NCBI GenBank assembly: GCA_022113835.1
Contig: JAILWY010000012.1
Location: forward strand, 7,192,001-7,256,000
DNA length: 64,000 nt
Reading direction: 5' to 3'
DNA from: Atopsyche davidsoni
Lineage: Eukaryota; Arthropoda; Insecta; Trichoptera; Hydrobiosidae
A program made the translations under genes and the position numbers. Of this stretch, positions 11,991-24,100 are shown in pieces (the stretch's first letter is position 1; each line of letters starts with the position of its first letter). Below the pieces are notes generated by a model that had not been told where the DNA came from, searched no databases, and saw only the letters and a list, made by a program, of their open reading frames with translations.

Positions 11991-13249
11991 GTTCTGCAAG
12001 ACGTGTAATTGGCATTAATTTATTTTACTATCTTTTTTAGCACTAACAACTATACCATGTTTTATTGTTATTCATTTTTATATCAAGTTTCAGCGTATTA
12101 ACTATATATAGAGCACTATAAAAAAATTGGGTAGGAACATTGTACAGCGAAATAGCATTTTTAAAAATGCAAAAAAACAGTCGTATAACTGTATAGATAT
12201 TACTGTGGTTTTCCTACGTTTTTTTTCCAACCCTTTTTATTGTCAAAGGATTGTTTTTTTTTTTCTTTCTTGAATATGCAAAAATGTTGACTTTTGTATA
12301 TTTCGGATCTTTATACAGACATATGTTGTTTTTGGCTTAGTAAAACCTTTATTTAACAATACTCTTTATTTTTTTATCATACTTATTTTTCCGTAAATTT
12401 TTATTAGAATCATCATTTTTGAATTCATTTACAAGTAAAATGTTTCAAATGTTTGCATCTAAATGAAAATTTCGTTTGTTTAATACTTCGTATTATTAAA
12501 ATCATAACATCTTGTGCGAGTTCATAATTGATCTTTTTATTATCCTCGAGAAGCAAACTGAAGCAATTCCGAGTGTAAGCGAATGAAGAATACGAAGCAG
12601 TTTCCTTGCGGCGTCTCACAATGTTTGCAAATGTTGTATTTAAATCTATTTACTCTCGAATGTCGTGACTGAAGTTAGCAATTCCTTACCAGTCGCGTTC
12701 TGATATTCTTTCTTTTAGTTTCGTCAAGGATAAAATCAAGGCATATTCAAACAATACACTTCAGGAGAAAAATAAGGCAAACGGTTATCATAGATTTGCC
12801 TGTGTTGTGTTTTATAACTTATTAATTATGGTGTCGCAACATGATATGAAATAATTATCATATCAAAAATATTCATTTTTAGGTATTCAGTTTATAAATT
12901 AGGTATCTAACATCTCTACAGCTCTTAGCAAAACGTAAATAATATGCTTATCGTTTCAATGTTTTAATATTACGAGACAAGATAGATTTCATATTAAATA
13001 TGTATGTACTGTTTTAATACAACACAAATTTCTTAAAAAATAAATAATCGAGCTACTTATCGGGATATTTATCCGAAAACTTTCCAACATAGGGCAAGTG
13101 TTTACTTAGCAAATAAAAACGAAGAGAAACTGAATAAAATTTACTTGAAGTTCACGAGGTTTTATTTTATACAAAGCAAGATTAAAAGGGCACTTTAAAG
13201 TGTAAAAGAAAAATTTCTTCCGTCTCAAAAAGAAAAACTTACTAATTTG
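11991..13249. other. AT-rich intergenic DNA
   Basis: Nothing recognisable on either strand. Confidence 0.4.
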
Positions 13250-13570
13250 GAGCGTAGCGGGGACCAGCGCAAATTTGTGCATCTTGACAAAAGTGTCATT
13301 CGTCCGCGAAGAGTTTACCGAAAGCATTTCGCAAACAAAACAGCGGCCCCGTAATTGAAGAGGCCCTCTCCTCCCCCGCCCAGCCCCGCAGCCGGGGGAT
13401 GAACCGACCCCCTCGGTATTAATTCAATTTTTACATCCTAATGAACCCGCATTGTTAATTAGTTCACAAGACTTGAATAAACTTTTTATTTCGATCTTAA
13501 TTAAGTTCCGGGCCACTTCCGTTCCAACAAATGACGCCAGGCCCCGTTTCAGCGGCGGCGGGTTTTTCCA
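13250..13570. other. GC-rich island
   Basis: Two GC-rich blocks (13255-13415 and 13500-13575) around an AT-rich stretch with TTAATTAAG. No protein is recognised. From 13571 to 14606 the DNA is AT-rich without a supported feature. Confidence 0.3.
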
Positions 13571-14606
13571 TCTCGCTTCCTGTTTAGTTTCAGTGATAAT
13601 ATGTTGAAACAATTTCAAAAGTTTTTCTAAAGAAGCGATGTACAAGAAACATATCCTGCCTAAGTGCAGCGTAAAAGTTCTTTAGGTGTTTTTAAAACTT
13701 TCGGGAACTAATGCTAAAATACAAACCCTATCTATCTTGTTCAACTACTGAACTTTGTACTTACAAAATGAGTAAAATGTGTTCATAATATATAATTTCT
13801 TATGAAGTTCCTTCAAAAATATTACAGAAGTTGAAAGTGCATCTCTATTTGAGGTCATTATTTTTTTTCACTGTCTGGTTATTTAAATAAGTGTCAATGG
13901 TTTATCTGTTCAACTGTAAGTTTCTCTACTCAATTATTACGAGAAAAAATGTTCTATTAAGTAAATTGGGTACTTAAATGAAAATTTTTTGAAAAATAAT
14001 TTTACATAATTTTCTTACTTATTTCTAAGAATGGGTGTAGTCATTAGATAAGATTATATTATATAATTGTATATTCTGTTAATTAATATAACATATTTTG
14101 TATTTGAGAAATTGGATATCACGATATATTCTTTAATATTTAGAGCGGTTCAACTTAACATGATTATTATTTTTTTTTTTTGTGGTATTTTAGTTTATCC
14201 ATTTAATATCATACAAAAAATATCGAATGGTATGTTACAATAATTGAAATCTATCAAATAAAATACCAGAAACATCCGTTGATCCATAACTGAGATCTCA
14301 ATTTAGAATATGAGGCAATCAATAATAATTCCGTATTTTAGAGTAAATCAAGTGCGTGTCATTTTAAAAAAAGTTTCGCTTTAAGATGTTTGAAAAATAT
14401 GTTTATGGACGTGTTTTTATTCAAACTCCTAATTAAAATCACTATTATAAAACTTAAGTGACTATTGAAAAATTATTAAAAGAAATTCGTTTATTATGAG
14501 AAAAAATACTAGTTTTGTTACAATTAAATTTTATAAAAAAATTTAAACTTTTCAACACCACGGCGAACTTCAAGTAATACACACATTGTATGATAAGCCT
14601 CACTTT

Positions 14607-15602
14607 TTACACAGCACGCCTCATAAACCTGGGGTGGTACTCAGAAGGCATCTCCCCATTGATTCTACCGAATGTGCTCTTCACGGCATCTTCAATGTTC
14701 TCTGCTGCTTGCTCAACCTTGGACTGCTTCTTGACACCAATTTTCTCTCCGATATAATCAGTAGCATCTCCGATTGATTCCCCTACAGTTACGGCGGCGT
14801 CCTTAATCTTCTGAACAGCGTTCTTGGCTGTCTTCTCCAGGTTATCCAAGAATGAACCGGAATCGTCCATCTGTTCTTCGGCGTTTTCTTTTATGTCTTC
14901 CACGCGTTCTTTCGCTTCTTCGATTTTGTCTTTCAAGTCATCTTCTGCTGAGGAGATGTCATCTTTGATGCTCTCCACCTTGTCATTGATCGATTTTTTG
15001 GCGTCCGAGATGTGTTGGCTAATGCTATCGTCGAAGTTTGTAAGTTCCTTCTTCACTTTGTCGACTACTGAGTCATCTGCGAGGCAGACCGAAGTCAGAG
15101 CCACCAACGCCACAATAATCTTGCCCTTAGAAGTAAGAAAATATTATTCATTACACATGAATGCACTACAAAAATAAATTTTTGCTTATCGATTTATACG
15201 TCAAGTATTTTACTACTTTAAAATCCTTTTATTGATAAATAAAAAAAATTCTCAGGAAAAAAACTATTGAATAAAAAAAAAATAATATGACAAACGAATT
15301 TGTTTTACAGATAAGAAATATACATATCAAGTGATGAATAATACATTGTACAGAATATTTAAGTAGACTAAACCTTTACTATTTTCAACAAATATAATCC
15401 AATTTTTTTTTATAAACTGAAGATAAAAACAACCATAAATTGATACAAAAACAAAATTTACCAAAAGTATAAAAGATATTTATCCAAGAGCTATATAAAC
15501 GCATTATTAAGACATAAGAAATAAGTTACGAATAGTTTTAAGAACATATTTTGGAATAAGCAAACTGTTTTTATATCACGGAGAACTTACCTTGAAAAAC
15601 AT
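14607..15602 (-). CDS. Small secreted charged helical protein (two exons)
   Basis: Exon 1 is 15591-15602 (ATG TTT TTC AAG, then donor GTAAGT). Exon 2 is 14607-15125, after an acceptor ending in TAAG. The joined protein has 176 residues. It starts MFFKGKIIVALVALTSVCLA, a good signal peptide cleaved before DDS. The mature part is rich in Lys, Asp and Glu with heptad-like helical repeats (DKVESIKDDISSAEDDLKDK, IEEAKERVEDIKENAEEQ) and ends in a basic tail, RFMRRAV. Its character recalls amphipathic helical lipid-binding or LEA-like proteins such as apolipophorin-III, but no family is recognised. A start inside exon 2 would be GTG and would lose half of the signal peptide, which supports the tiny first exon. 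An AATAAA lies at 14490-14495 on the minus strand. Gene existence is well supported; function is unknown. Confidence 0.82.
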
Positions 15603-16079
15603 GGCTGGAAATCTTGAGAGGAGCAAACAATCTGAGCTCACAAATGGCTATGAAGATAAGAACATCCTCGCTGGACCATTATATTTATTATAATCAAATG
15701 CTTTGTCCAAGAACATCTCCAACAACTCTCAAACTTGCTGACTCCAAAGGCTGGTAGCAAATACCACAATCGGATATTTTGTATTAATTAGAAACATTAA
15801 GTAATATATATGCAATAGGTAACGATTACACTTTATTGTTTCATCTAAAATTTTTGAGATTAATTCATTATGCTTTACTTCTAATAACAATGAATCATTA
15901 ATACTTTAGAATTATACACCTTACAATTGATTATTTTATCATATAAATTAAGTAAAAACATAACGTTTTACGTATATGTATGCACAGGTATATTCGAGAA
16001 ATTCAATTCGAAAAGGAAAATATTTTTAAGAGATGACGTTACTAGTATTGAATCGAAACGGACATTGTTGCAATTAACT

Positions 16080-16540
16080 TCATTTTATAACCCCATCATT
16101 AGGCATTCTTTTTCGAAAGGTCATGCTCTGTATTTGATGAGACAAATTGTGGTGTACTATGACCTGCTACCACCAAGTGAAACCATAACAGGGTAACATT
16201 CAACGCTCAGCCACATGTTGCGCAGCCGGTCAAAACATTCCTTGAAACGTTAAAATGAGAAGTCCTACCCCACCCGCCATATAGCCCAGACATTGCTCCT
16301 TCCGACTACCATTTGTTTTCGTCGATGACGCAGGGTCTAAAGGGTCAGCACTTCCGCTCTTTTGAAGAAGTCCAAAATTGGATCGATTCATGGATTACAT
16401 CAAAAAGCACATCGTTTTTTCGAGATGGTATCCTCTGAAAATTGCCAGAAAGATGGGGAAAAGTAGTGACTAGCGATAGACAATACTTTGAAAAATGAAC
16501 TTGTAACAATTTTTCACAATAAATCGTCAAACTTGAAAAA
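16080..16540 (+). pseudogene. mariner transposase relic (C-terminal half)
   Basis: The plus strand reads QIVVYYDLLPPSETITG, then in other frames NAQPHVAQPVKTFLETLK, HPPYSPDIAPSDYHLF, QNWIDSWITSKSTSFFRDG and KLPERWGKVVTSD. These are consecutive blocks of mariner transposase, including the last Asp of the DD34D triad. Frameshifts and stops separate them and the N-terminal half is missing. It is a decayed copy. Confidence 0.92.
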
Positions 16541-18105
16541 AAATCCTTGTAAAATTATTTGTACAGCTAATCTTATTTGGAATTATTTATTAAGGTTTTA
16601 ATAAATCTATTTAGTTCTCGCGTATGTCGGATACAACATAAAAACATGAATGATGCTTTCAAGGAATAAGATATTTGAATTTTATCATAAATTTCCGCCG
16701 TTTGGAGCTGTGAGTGATTTACCAGATCATTGTATATTTTATGTGGATATACATAATGTATTTAATTAAAAGCATAGATTAATTTCTAAACAACAAACAT
16801 CTTGCCTTGGCTTTGAATTTTAGGTGTTCGCGTGTAACGTCTTCGCCCCATCAGTGAGGAATGGATGTCGACTCTCCTATTCTAGCTTTATATATAAAAA
16901 AAAATGTTATTAAAATAGCACATATTGCGTGTAATTAAGAGCATCAATAAACAGCAATACGCAATAAATCTTTTTCCAAAAGCTAGTTGTTTCCTTTGCT
17001 GTTTTTGGAAGCACTTCCAGTCGGCACTTGAGATGCGGTGGACTCCCCCACAAATTTTGATCGGATTAAAATCTCAACAGGATAATACGCCACTGCTCTG
17101 CAGGTCGGGGACTCGTGTCCTTATGATCGTGACTCGTCCGTCTTGCAAAACACGTCCTTCATTCTCAGAACAACAATTCAGAAAATGATAGCCGAAATTG
17201 TCCGGGTCAACTGGACAAAGGCGCAATGACGGCAATGCTGCTGTGTCAGTGTGAATGAAGAAAACGCTATCATGAAAGAATTATGATTCGGATAAAAATT
17301 AGAAACACATGGTGAAACATATTGCGAAACGTTGTATTCAAGAAAAAATTATATTAAATTTGATAATTGTTAAGAGTACATTTTTATCATACAAAGGCAT
17401 AAAGATAAAATTTATAAGGCATTCCATGTCAATAAAATGTGTTGTATAATAAAGAGTGCTTATTTGTCTTCTTTTTCAGCTGTAATATTTTTTTTTGGCA
17501 CAACTCGTCCATCTCGGTATCCCTACAAAAACCCATTTAATATACATAAAAATCTCATTGTAATTAATGAAATCTACCAAAAAAAATTTGTGTTATTTTC
17601 TTGGTATGATGTTGAAATTCTTATTCGTTTAGTTTGTAGTCAATTTAATGCCTGTTCCTTAAAATATAGTCTAAACTATTTTTATAAAATAAAATTCCTC
17701 AAAACTAAAAAAGGGACATTTAATATTAATTGCTATTGATTTAATTATTTAAATAAAAGTTGCTATCTATGACTTTTTCATCAAATGTTTTTTATCCATC
17801 TAATACAGACGGTTATGAGTGATCTTTCATATTGGTTTTACGCAAAAGTCATAGATGGCGTTTAAAAATCCACAAAGAAAATATATTTTTTGAAACATTA
17901 TTTATAATATATATACATATGTATATTTATATAAATATATTCATAAATATATATATAATGTATACATTTTGAAAATATATAACTTTAAATCTATTATTCA
18001 AAACCACCAAATAATTTGATTCAATTTAACATTTTTATCCAATTCATCTGAGCATTGTTACAATTACATAAAACGATAAAAATATTGATAAATAAAAAAA
18101 AAACT
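16541..18105. other. AT-rich intergenic DNA
   Basis: No gene is supported. There are TA-rich tracts near 17905-17960. A 100-codon open frame at 17437-17739 is very AT-rich and has no domain signature. Confidence 0.4.
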
Positions 18106-18110
18106 AAAAA
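18106..18110 (-). terminator. RNA polymerase III T-tract
   Basis: On the minus strand a TTTTT run begins 9 nt after the tRNA 3' end, with a longer T-run just beyond it. This is the usual polymerase III stop. Confidence 0.75.
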
Positions 18111-18118
18111 GGTATCTT

Positions 18119-18191
18119 TGACCGTGACAGGACTCGAACCTGCAATCTTCGGATCCGAAGTCCGACGCCTTATCCATTAGGCCACACGGTC
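18119..18191 (-). tRNA. tRNA-Arg (anticodon TCG)
   Basis: The minus strand folds into a complete 73-nt cloverleaf without an intron. The acceptor stem is GACCGTG/CACGGTC with discriminator A. The anticodon stem TCGGA/TCCGA encloses CTTCGGA, so the anticodon is TCG and decodes CGN arginine codons. The internal promoter boxes are present: TGGCCTAATGG (A box) and GGTTCGAGTCC (B box). A T-tract follows. CCA is not encoded, as in eukaryotes. Confidence 0.97.
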
Positions 18192-20990
18192 TCGGAGGCT
18201 GTGAGCAAAGATTTTTATAAATATATCAAAGTTATTGATTACTCAACACATACAGTAAGATACCTTTAATAATTCCATTAGAATTATCCTATCAACAGGA
18301 ACAACTAAAGAAGTTACTTTCTATCAGAAACTAAATGACCTGAACCTGAAAACGTAATAAATCCTGAAACAATTATTTGTTTAAGTAGAAAGTCCTTTCA
18401 TCATAAATTGTACAGCATTCTTCACATGTTCCTAAGCTTTCTTTTCTACAAATAAGTTTAGAGTTAGGTTAGAACTATTAGGACACCGAATCATCATTTG
18501 TGTGGACAATGGTTGCAAGTTCAAACTTGATTGCGTTAATTGCGGTATACAAAAGTGACCTATAATGTAAAACCACAAGAATAAACAATATTGTATATTA
18601 AAGTAATTACGTTGCCGCATATGATTATTACACAATACATTGAATCATACGTTTAGCTAAATTTTAAACAACGTATTATTTTCAATTACTAGAGAGAAGG
18701 CATTCCATATATTTTCAGACAGACAGAATAAGTAACAAGATTCATTATTTGCACTAAAGCTATAAAATCCAGCTCTCTTATTATATATTTATAAAAGTTA
18801 TTTTTTATTCGAATTAACAAGTTCGAAGTCTACATATTATTTAGACTCCTTTTATGCTGATATTTGTGTTTATCTATTTAGTTTTGTTTGTGATAAAAAT
18901 TAACGCATGTTAAAGATTTTAAATTCTTTTGATGATGATGATGACAGCCTTGAATAATTTTCTATAATGCTATCACCTCGCAGATATTGATTTATGTGCT
19001 ATAGATTGTCAAAATCAAAAACAAAAAACGGCGTATGGACTCTGATTAGCTATAAAATTTAATGTTATAAAATAATACATACTCACTTATGAGCCAATAA
19101 TAACAGTGACATGCAGAAAATATCAAGAAAAAAAAATTGATATGGGTTAATACTATTTTAGCAAAATACGGAAAATCTCTTGTATACCTTTGAACAGATA
19201 GGACACAATAAGACCCAATAAGTTAATCAGATATTCGGACTCAAGTAAAGCTAATAATACCAGATGACTATGATAATGATGCTATATGATGAAAACCTAA
19301 CACCCAGGTTGGCCTGCTGCAAGTACTTACCACATGCTTATGTTAAAAAAAAAAATCATACAGACTGACTCTACTTGCGTGAAACAAACTAAAGCATTAT
19401 ATTTATATTTATGCGATAGCAAATTATTTATTTAATTAAACTGAACTTAAACAACATACGACGTTAACATGCATGTTCGTAATATAGCAGATGTTATGTT
19501 ATCTCTTTGTACTAATCGCCTAAATCCATTATATTAAAGTCTATATGTATTAACGTATGTAACTAACCACTAGCCTTTATCGCGGTAATATATTTTCCTT
19601 GCAAATAATATCCATCAAACTAAGGTACCTACTACTAGATAAAATTACACATTGTATGTCTCCTATTCCCGCACTATGTTTATATTGCGAGTTTGATATT
19701 AACTTATTGTGTAATGACTAAATAGAAATTGTCTCTCACAAGAAGCCTAAGGGAATGATAATTTCCGTTGTTTGGACATATCGTCTGTAGAGAAAGCAGT
19801 ATAGAACTACAAATTCTGACGGCAATCTCTAGTTCCCAGAAGGTGTTGGAACATTTGAGTAACAATCATTTTTTTAATATAAATACACAGATTATTTCAA
19901 ATTGTAATAATTCATATTTATTTATAAATATCTATACTTGTTCTTCACCTCAAATCTGAACATGATTAAAGTTTTTTTTCACTAAATCAACTCGTCTATT
20001 GCAGGCCGACTACGTTCTAATGAAACAGTTTTTTTTAAATAGCCATATATAGGTGTTAGAGTGAGTTTTAAAAAACATAATTTTCATGAAGATTAAAAAC
20101 TATATATTCAATTTTAAATAAAAAGACAAAACAAAAAAGTTACTGAGATTCTAAAAACTTCTCTACGTCAAAGTGACACAATTTCTTGTTGAAACCAAGT
20201 GAGACGTAAAAAATAAAAGCAATACGTTTAAATCTTTAGTATTTTTATTAAAACAAGTATTGTTTTTTTAATGTATCTGTTAATTTAATTTATAGCGAAA
20301 TCTATTTTAATTTATTTGAATATTTTTTAAAATTCATATTTGAGTTCATGTTCAATAATCGAGTTTGGTTCGTATAAGAGCCTTCGTCGTAACGATGTGA
20401 TTAGTCTTGACCCTATGATTGCCGCAGTCTAACGAATTTGACATCCTGCCAAATTCAACATAGACCCATAAAAGATATGTTCATTTTGTTGAACAAGAAT
20501 AATAACTGCCGTATATCCTGCTCTTAAAGTCATTTACTAAGCCAGGTCCACGCACACCGAGGTTTTATAACGTTATCTTCTCGTCCTTCCCTGCTATTTA
20601 TTTACAAATCTAAAAAGTCCAAAGTAAGAACAAAGTGTTAAAATAAAATCACGAAACCATGGTTTAAAGAGATGTTTATTATAATTTTGTCGAAGAGCTG
20701 TCTTTCACGAGACAACTGTCGAACGACCATTCGTCATAAATAGATGTCCGATATTTGTTGTTGTTTTTTCCGAGATGTTCTAAATGCTGCACAATACATA
20801 CTTCGTCATTTCTCTAAAGTATTTCACCACATTTGATAAATTATAAAAATAATAAATATACAGATTTTATGCAAGACTACTAATTGCGTGTTGAAAAACA
20901 ACCAGGAACGTCCAGGGATTATTTTTGTTATATGATATTCTAGTACGTAGAGCACCATCTTTTACAAGTTTATCGTGAATTTATCTGTTA
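18192..20990. other. AT-rich intergenic DNA
   Basis: No gene or recognisable element. There is a short GATGATGAT tract near 18930. Confidence 0.4.
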
Positions 20991-21024
20991 TAAATAAGTT
21001 TGATGATTCGGTCCACGCATGATT

Positions 21025-21044
21025 GTCGTTATCGCGCACGCGCC
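21025..21044. promoter_or_regulatory. Conserved upstream block with CACGCG core (gene A)
   Basis: The 20-mer GTCGTTATCGCGCACGCGCC is identical upstream of gene A and gene C (34751-34770), where surrounding bases have changed. Its CACGCG core (21037-21042) is 152 bp before the start codon. CACGTG/CACGCG-type E-box-like cores are known targets of bHLH-PAS factors, including the juvenile hormone receptor Met. A hormone-response role is inference only. Confidence 0.4.
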
Positions 21045-21107
21045 ATCGCTTGATTTGTGGTCAAAACCGTAGTCGTCTAACTACACTAAATGTTTATCTG
21101 TCATTCC

Positions 21108-21112
21108 TCAGT
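21108..21112 (+). promoter_or_regulatory. Arthropod initiator TCAGT (gene A)
   Basis: TCAGT is the arthropod initiator consensus. Here and at the equivalent place in gene C (34841-34845) it lies in the conserved context TCATTCCTCAGTCATAT. The 5' leader would be about 80 nt. Confidence 0.45.
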
Positions 21113-21188
21113 CATATTTCCGCCTTATTGCCCGATAGGTGACCGACAGCCAAAAAAACCGCTTCAATATATTTCAAGAACAAAAAAA

Positions 21189-24100
21189 ATGGAACTAATT
21201 CAGATGTTTGTTGTTTTGTGGGCTATGGTTGCCACGTCTTCAGCTAGCATAGTGTCCGTCCCGGGACTCGGAAAAATTAAGGGAACAACAGGAAAGACAA
21301 CCTGGACCGATAGAAAATTCCAAAGTTTTTATTCTGTCGGTTTCGGAAAATCAACATCTGGAATTAGAAGATTCATGGTAAGTTATGTTTTAACATAGAA
21401 AATCAGAATTTATTAATTAACTTTTCAGTTAATATTAGATATCACAAAATTCCAGTCAACCCTATTAGCTAATTTTTAAATAAACGCCGCAAAAGGAAAC
21501 TTTGGTTTAAGGGTTGAAAGACAGTATAACCTGCTGCATGCAATATATTTAAATGAATACGCTTAATTAATGAAATATAAAACAATACTGCAACGCTGGT
21601 GGACGTAAGTTAGGAATAGTATAGTATTTAAAAAAATATTTTTGAGAATATTCAAATACATTATTGATTGTTTTATGTTTTAATATAATATAATTTTGAC
21701 TACAATTAACACGAAATATACTATTCTCTTGAGCCTTAAGACCCTAAGCAGACTTGTTACCATTTTATGTCAATTTAAGACAAATAGTGTTGAGAAATTT
21801 AAATTTTGCTCGGAGATATTCGTGCTGTTTATTTAATTTTTGGAATTTATAATTCCAACCCTTTAGTAATAAACACTAATAATATCTATTAATTCTCTGT
21901 ATGCTGATATCATCACTTTCTAGAGTTCATCGCAAAATTTTATTAATAAAAATAAATCTTCCTGATAAATACATTTAATTCAGCACCAAATCAATATACA
22001 TGTATTTAATACTCGGTGCGTTTAAAAATAAAAACGCGATGTAATTTGTTGAAAAAACCCTTCAAAAAGTTTTGTTATATTAATATATAATAAATTACTC
22101 AATGTGTCCACAATCTTCCAGTTTACGCAATATTATTCTCGTGTTTGTTGTTTGACTACGATATCTGTTAAGTATCAATTAAATAATTGATAATATAACA
22201 ACTAAGTCATTATATGTGGGCATATGGAGATATTCTATCCGTTAGGTGCCCCGACTAAATCAGGCTATTATTTATGGACTGTAACGGAACGTTGCCGATA
22301 ACATAAACGATATATCGACCGTTAAATTCAACTTAAACAATTTGAAATTGATGTATCAATAAAGAGGAGTTGTATTGTAGAGTCTGTTGAAAATAATGAA
22401 CCTAATTTAAAAAATTAAAAAATCTATCGTTTTTTCTATAAAAAATATTCATAAAGCGTCAGCTATAGCTATCATGAATGCTCAACATTAATTAAAGAAG
22501 AAAAACTACTAAATTTTTTACTGTTACATATCACATTACTGACATTACAATCTAATTAGTGATAACACCAACATAAATGAAGGTATTAGTTAAAAAATAA
22601 GCGATATATTTGGGGTTTGAATTCCTCACTCCTTCACTTTCCAATGAATCAGCACCCCATTTTTGTTGATAATTAAAATGGTTGTAGATTACAATTTAGT
22701 TTGCTACTTCTTCTGCAATTTTCACATTAGAAATACTTATCCACTGGTCGTGATGCATGACGCAAGCCCAGCAATGTGGTAGTTTATTTTATTTTTCTTA
22801 TCACAATTTTACTGATTTTTCCCTTGCGGTGCAAAAACCCAAAATATCACAACCAAAACAAACGTACTCAATGACCATATATTTCTTTATATTTCAAACA
22901 TAATCGAAGGAGCATTTGTCACAATCCAAAAATAGCATAAATACTGTACCAAAAATAGCACATTTGTAATTAATTATATACTTTCTTGAAAAATGGTATT
23001 TTTGTAATACTAACAAATTACATTTTCAACTATTTTTTAAATATAATATGGAAAATTGATTATTTAAAAATAATAAAAATATTTATTTCTATTGTAAACG
23101 GTATATCGAGACTTTCTATTTAAAATGAAGAATCTTTAAATAGCGCAATTCCTTTAAAAAGCACCCAGATAATGTAAAATATACAATGTATCATAGAGAT
23201 TCATGGCTTTGGTAGTAAGTGTAAGAGTTTGCTAAGAACACCATTCAAAGGAAACGAAATTTTAATTAAGAAAACCATATTTATTACAACGCGTATATAA
23301 CCTTTATCACGGATTGTAAAAACAGTGCGTTTTCTTATTTATGCATCTTATTGAATATAATTTGAGTGAGTAGTAAAGTATATTTAAATACTTTTCAGCC
23401 TCCAGAGCCTGTAGAACCGTGGAGCGGAGAATATGATGCCACAACTCCTCGAAGATCCTGTCCTGAATTGAATATACCGAGTAAAGAGAAGCCTGGGGTT
23501 GATTTAGAGGATTGTCTCACCATGAACATATTTACTCCTAAGGTAATAAGTAGATTTATAAAAACAAAAAATCTTCATAAACATTTATCTTTTAATATTA
23601 AAATATCGCTGTTGTTTGTTAACCTCGTTTATTTATAACATAATTATAACAATTCGTTCAAAGATTCCTGATGCCTCCAAAGATAATAAACTTCTACCTG
23701 TGATGGTTTACATACATGGTGGAGGATTTTTTGAAGGCTCTTCTCAATATTTTCCACCGAATTATCTTTTGGAGAAAGATATAGTGCTCGTCATACCTCA
23801 ATACCGACTTGGGCCTTTAGGTAAAATCAAAATCGTAGCAAACTGAACACATTTATAATGTAAAACAATGATAAATACTAATTAAATCTTAAATCCGAAT
23901 AAAAGTTTTTACTTAAAGACGATTAAATAGTTGAGTATACTATGACCCGTCATTAATTAAACCAGTACGTAAGCAACAAGATGATTGTTTAATTAATATA
24001 ATAAGATGCAATGAATTTTACAGGTTTTATGTCTCTCGAGATAGATGATATTGCTGGAAATGTTGGATTGATGGATCAGGTTTTAGCGCTGGAGTGGGTT

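Noticed and set aside
11477..12015. Overlapping open frames on both strands
   Set aside because: GC-rich DNA has few stop codons; the frames overlap, lack domains and lack splice or start context.
14824..15177. 117-codon plus-strand Ser-rich frame
   Set aside because: It is the antisense shadow of the secreted helical protein gene.
17437..17739. 100-codon plus-strand open frame
   Set aside because: Very AT-rich Phe/Ile/Lys/Tyr composition and no domain; typical of chance frames in this DNA.
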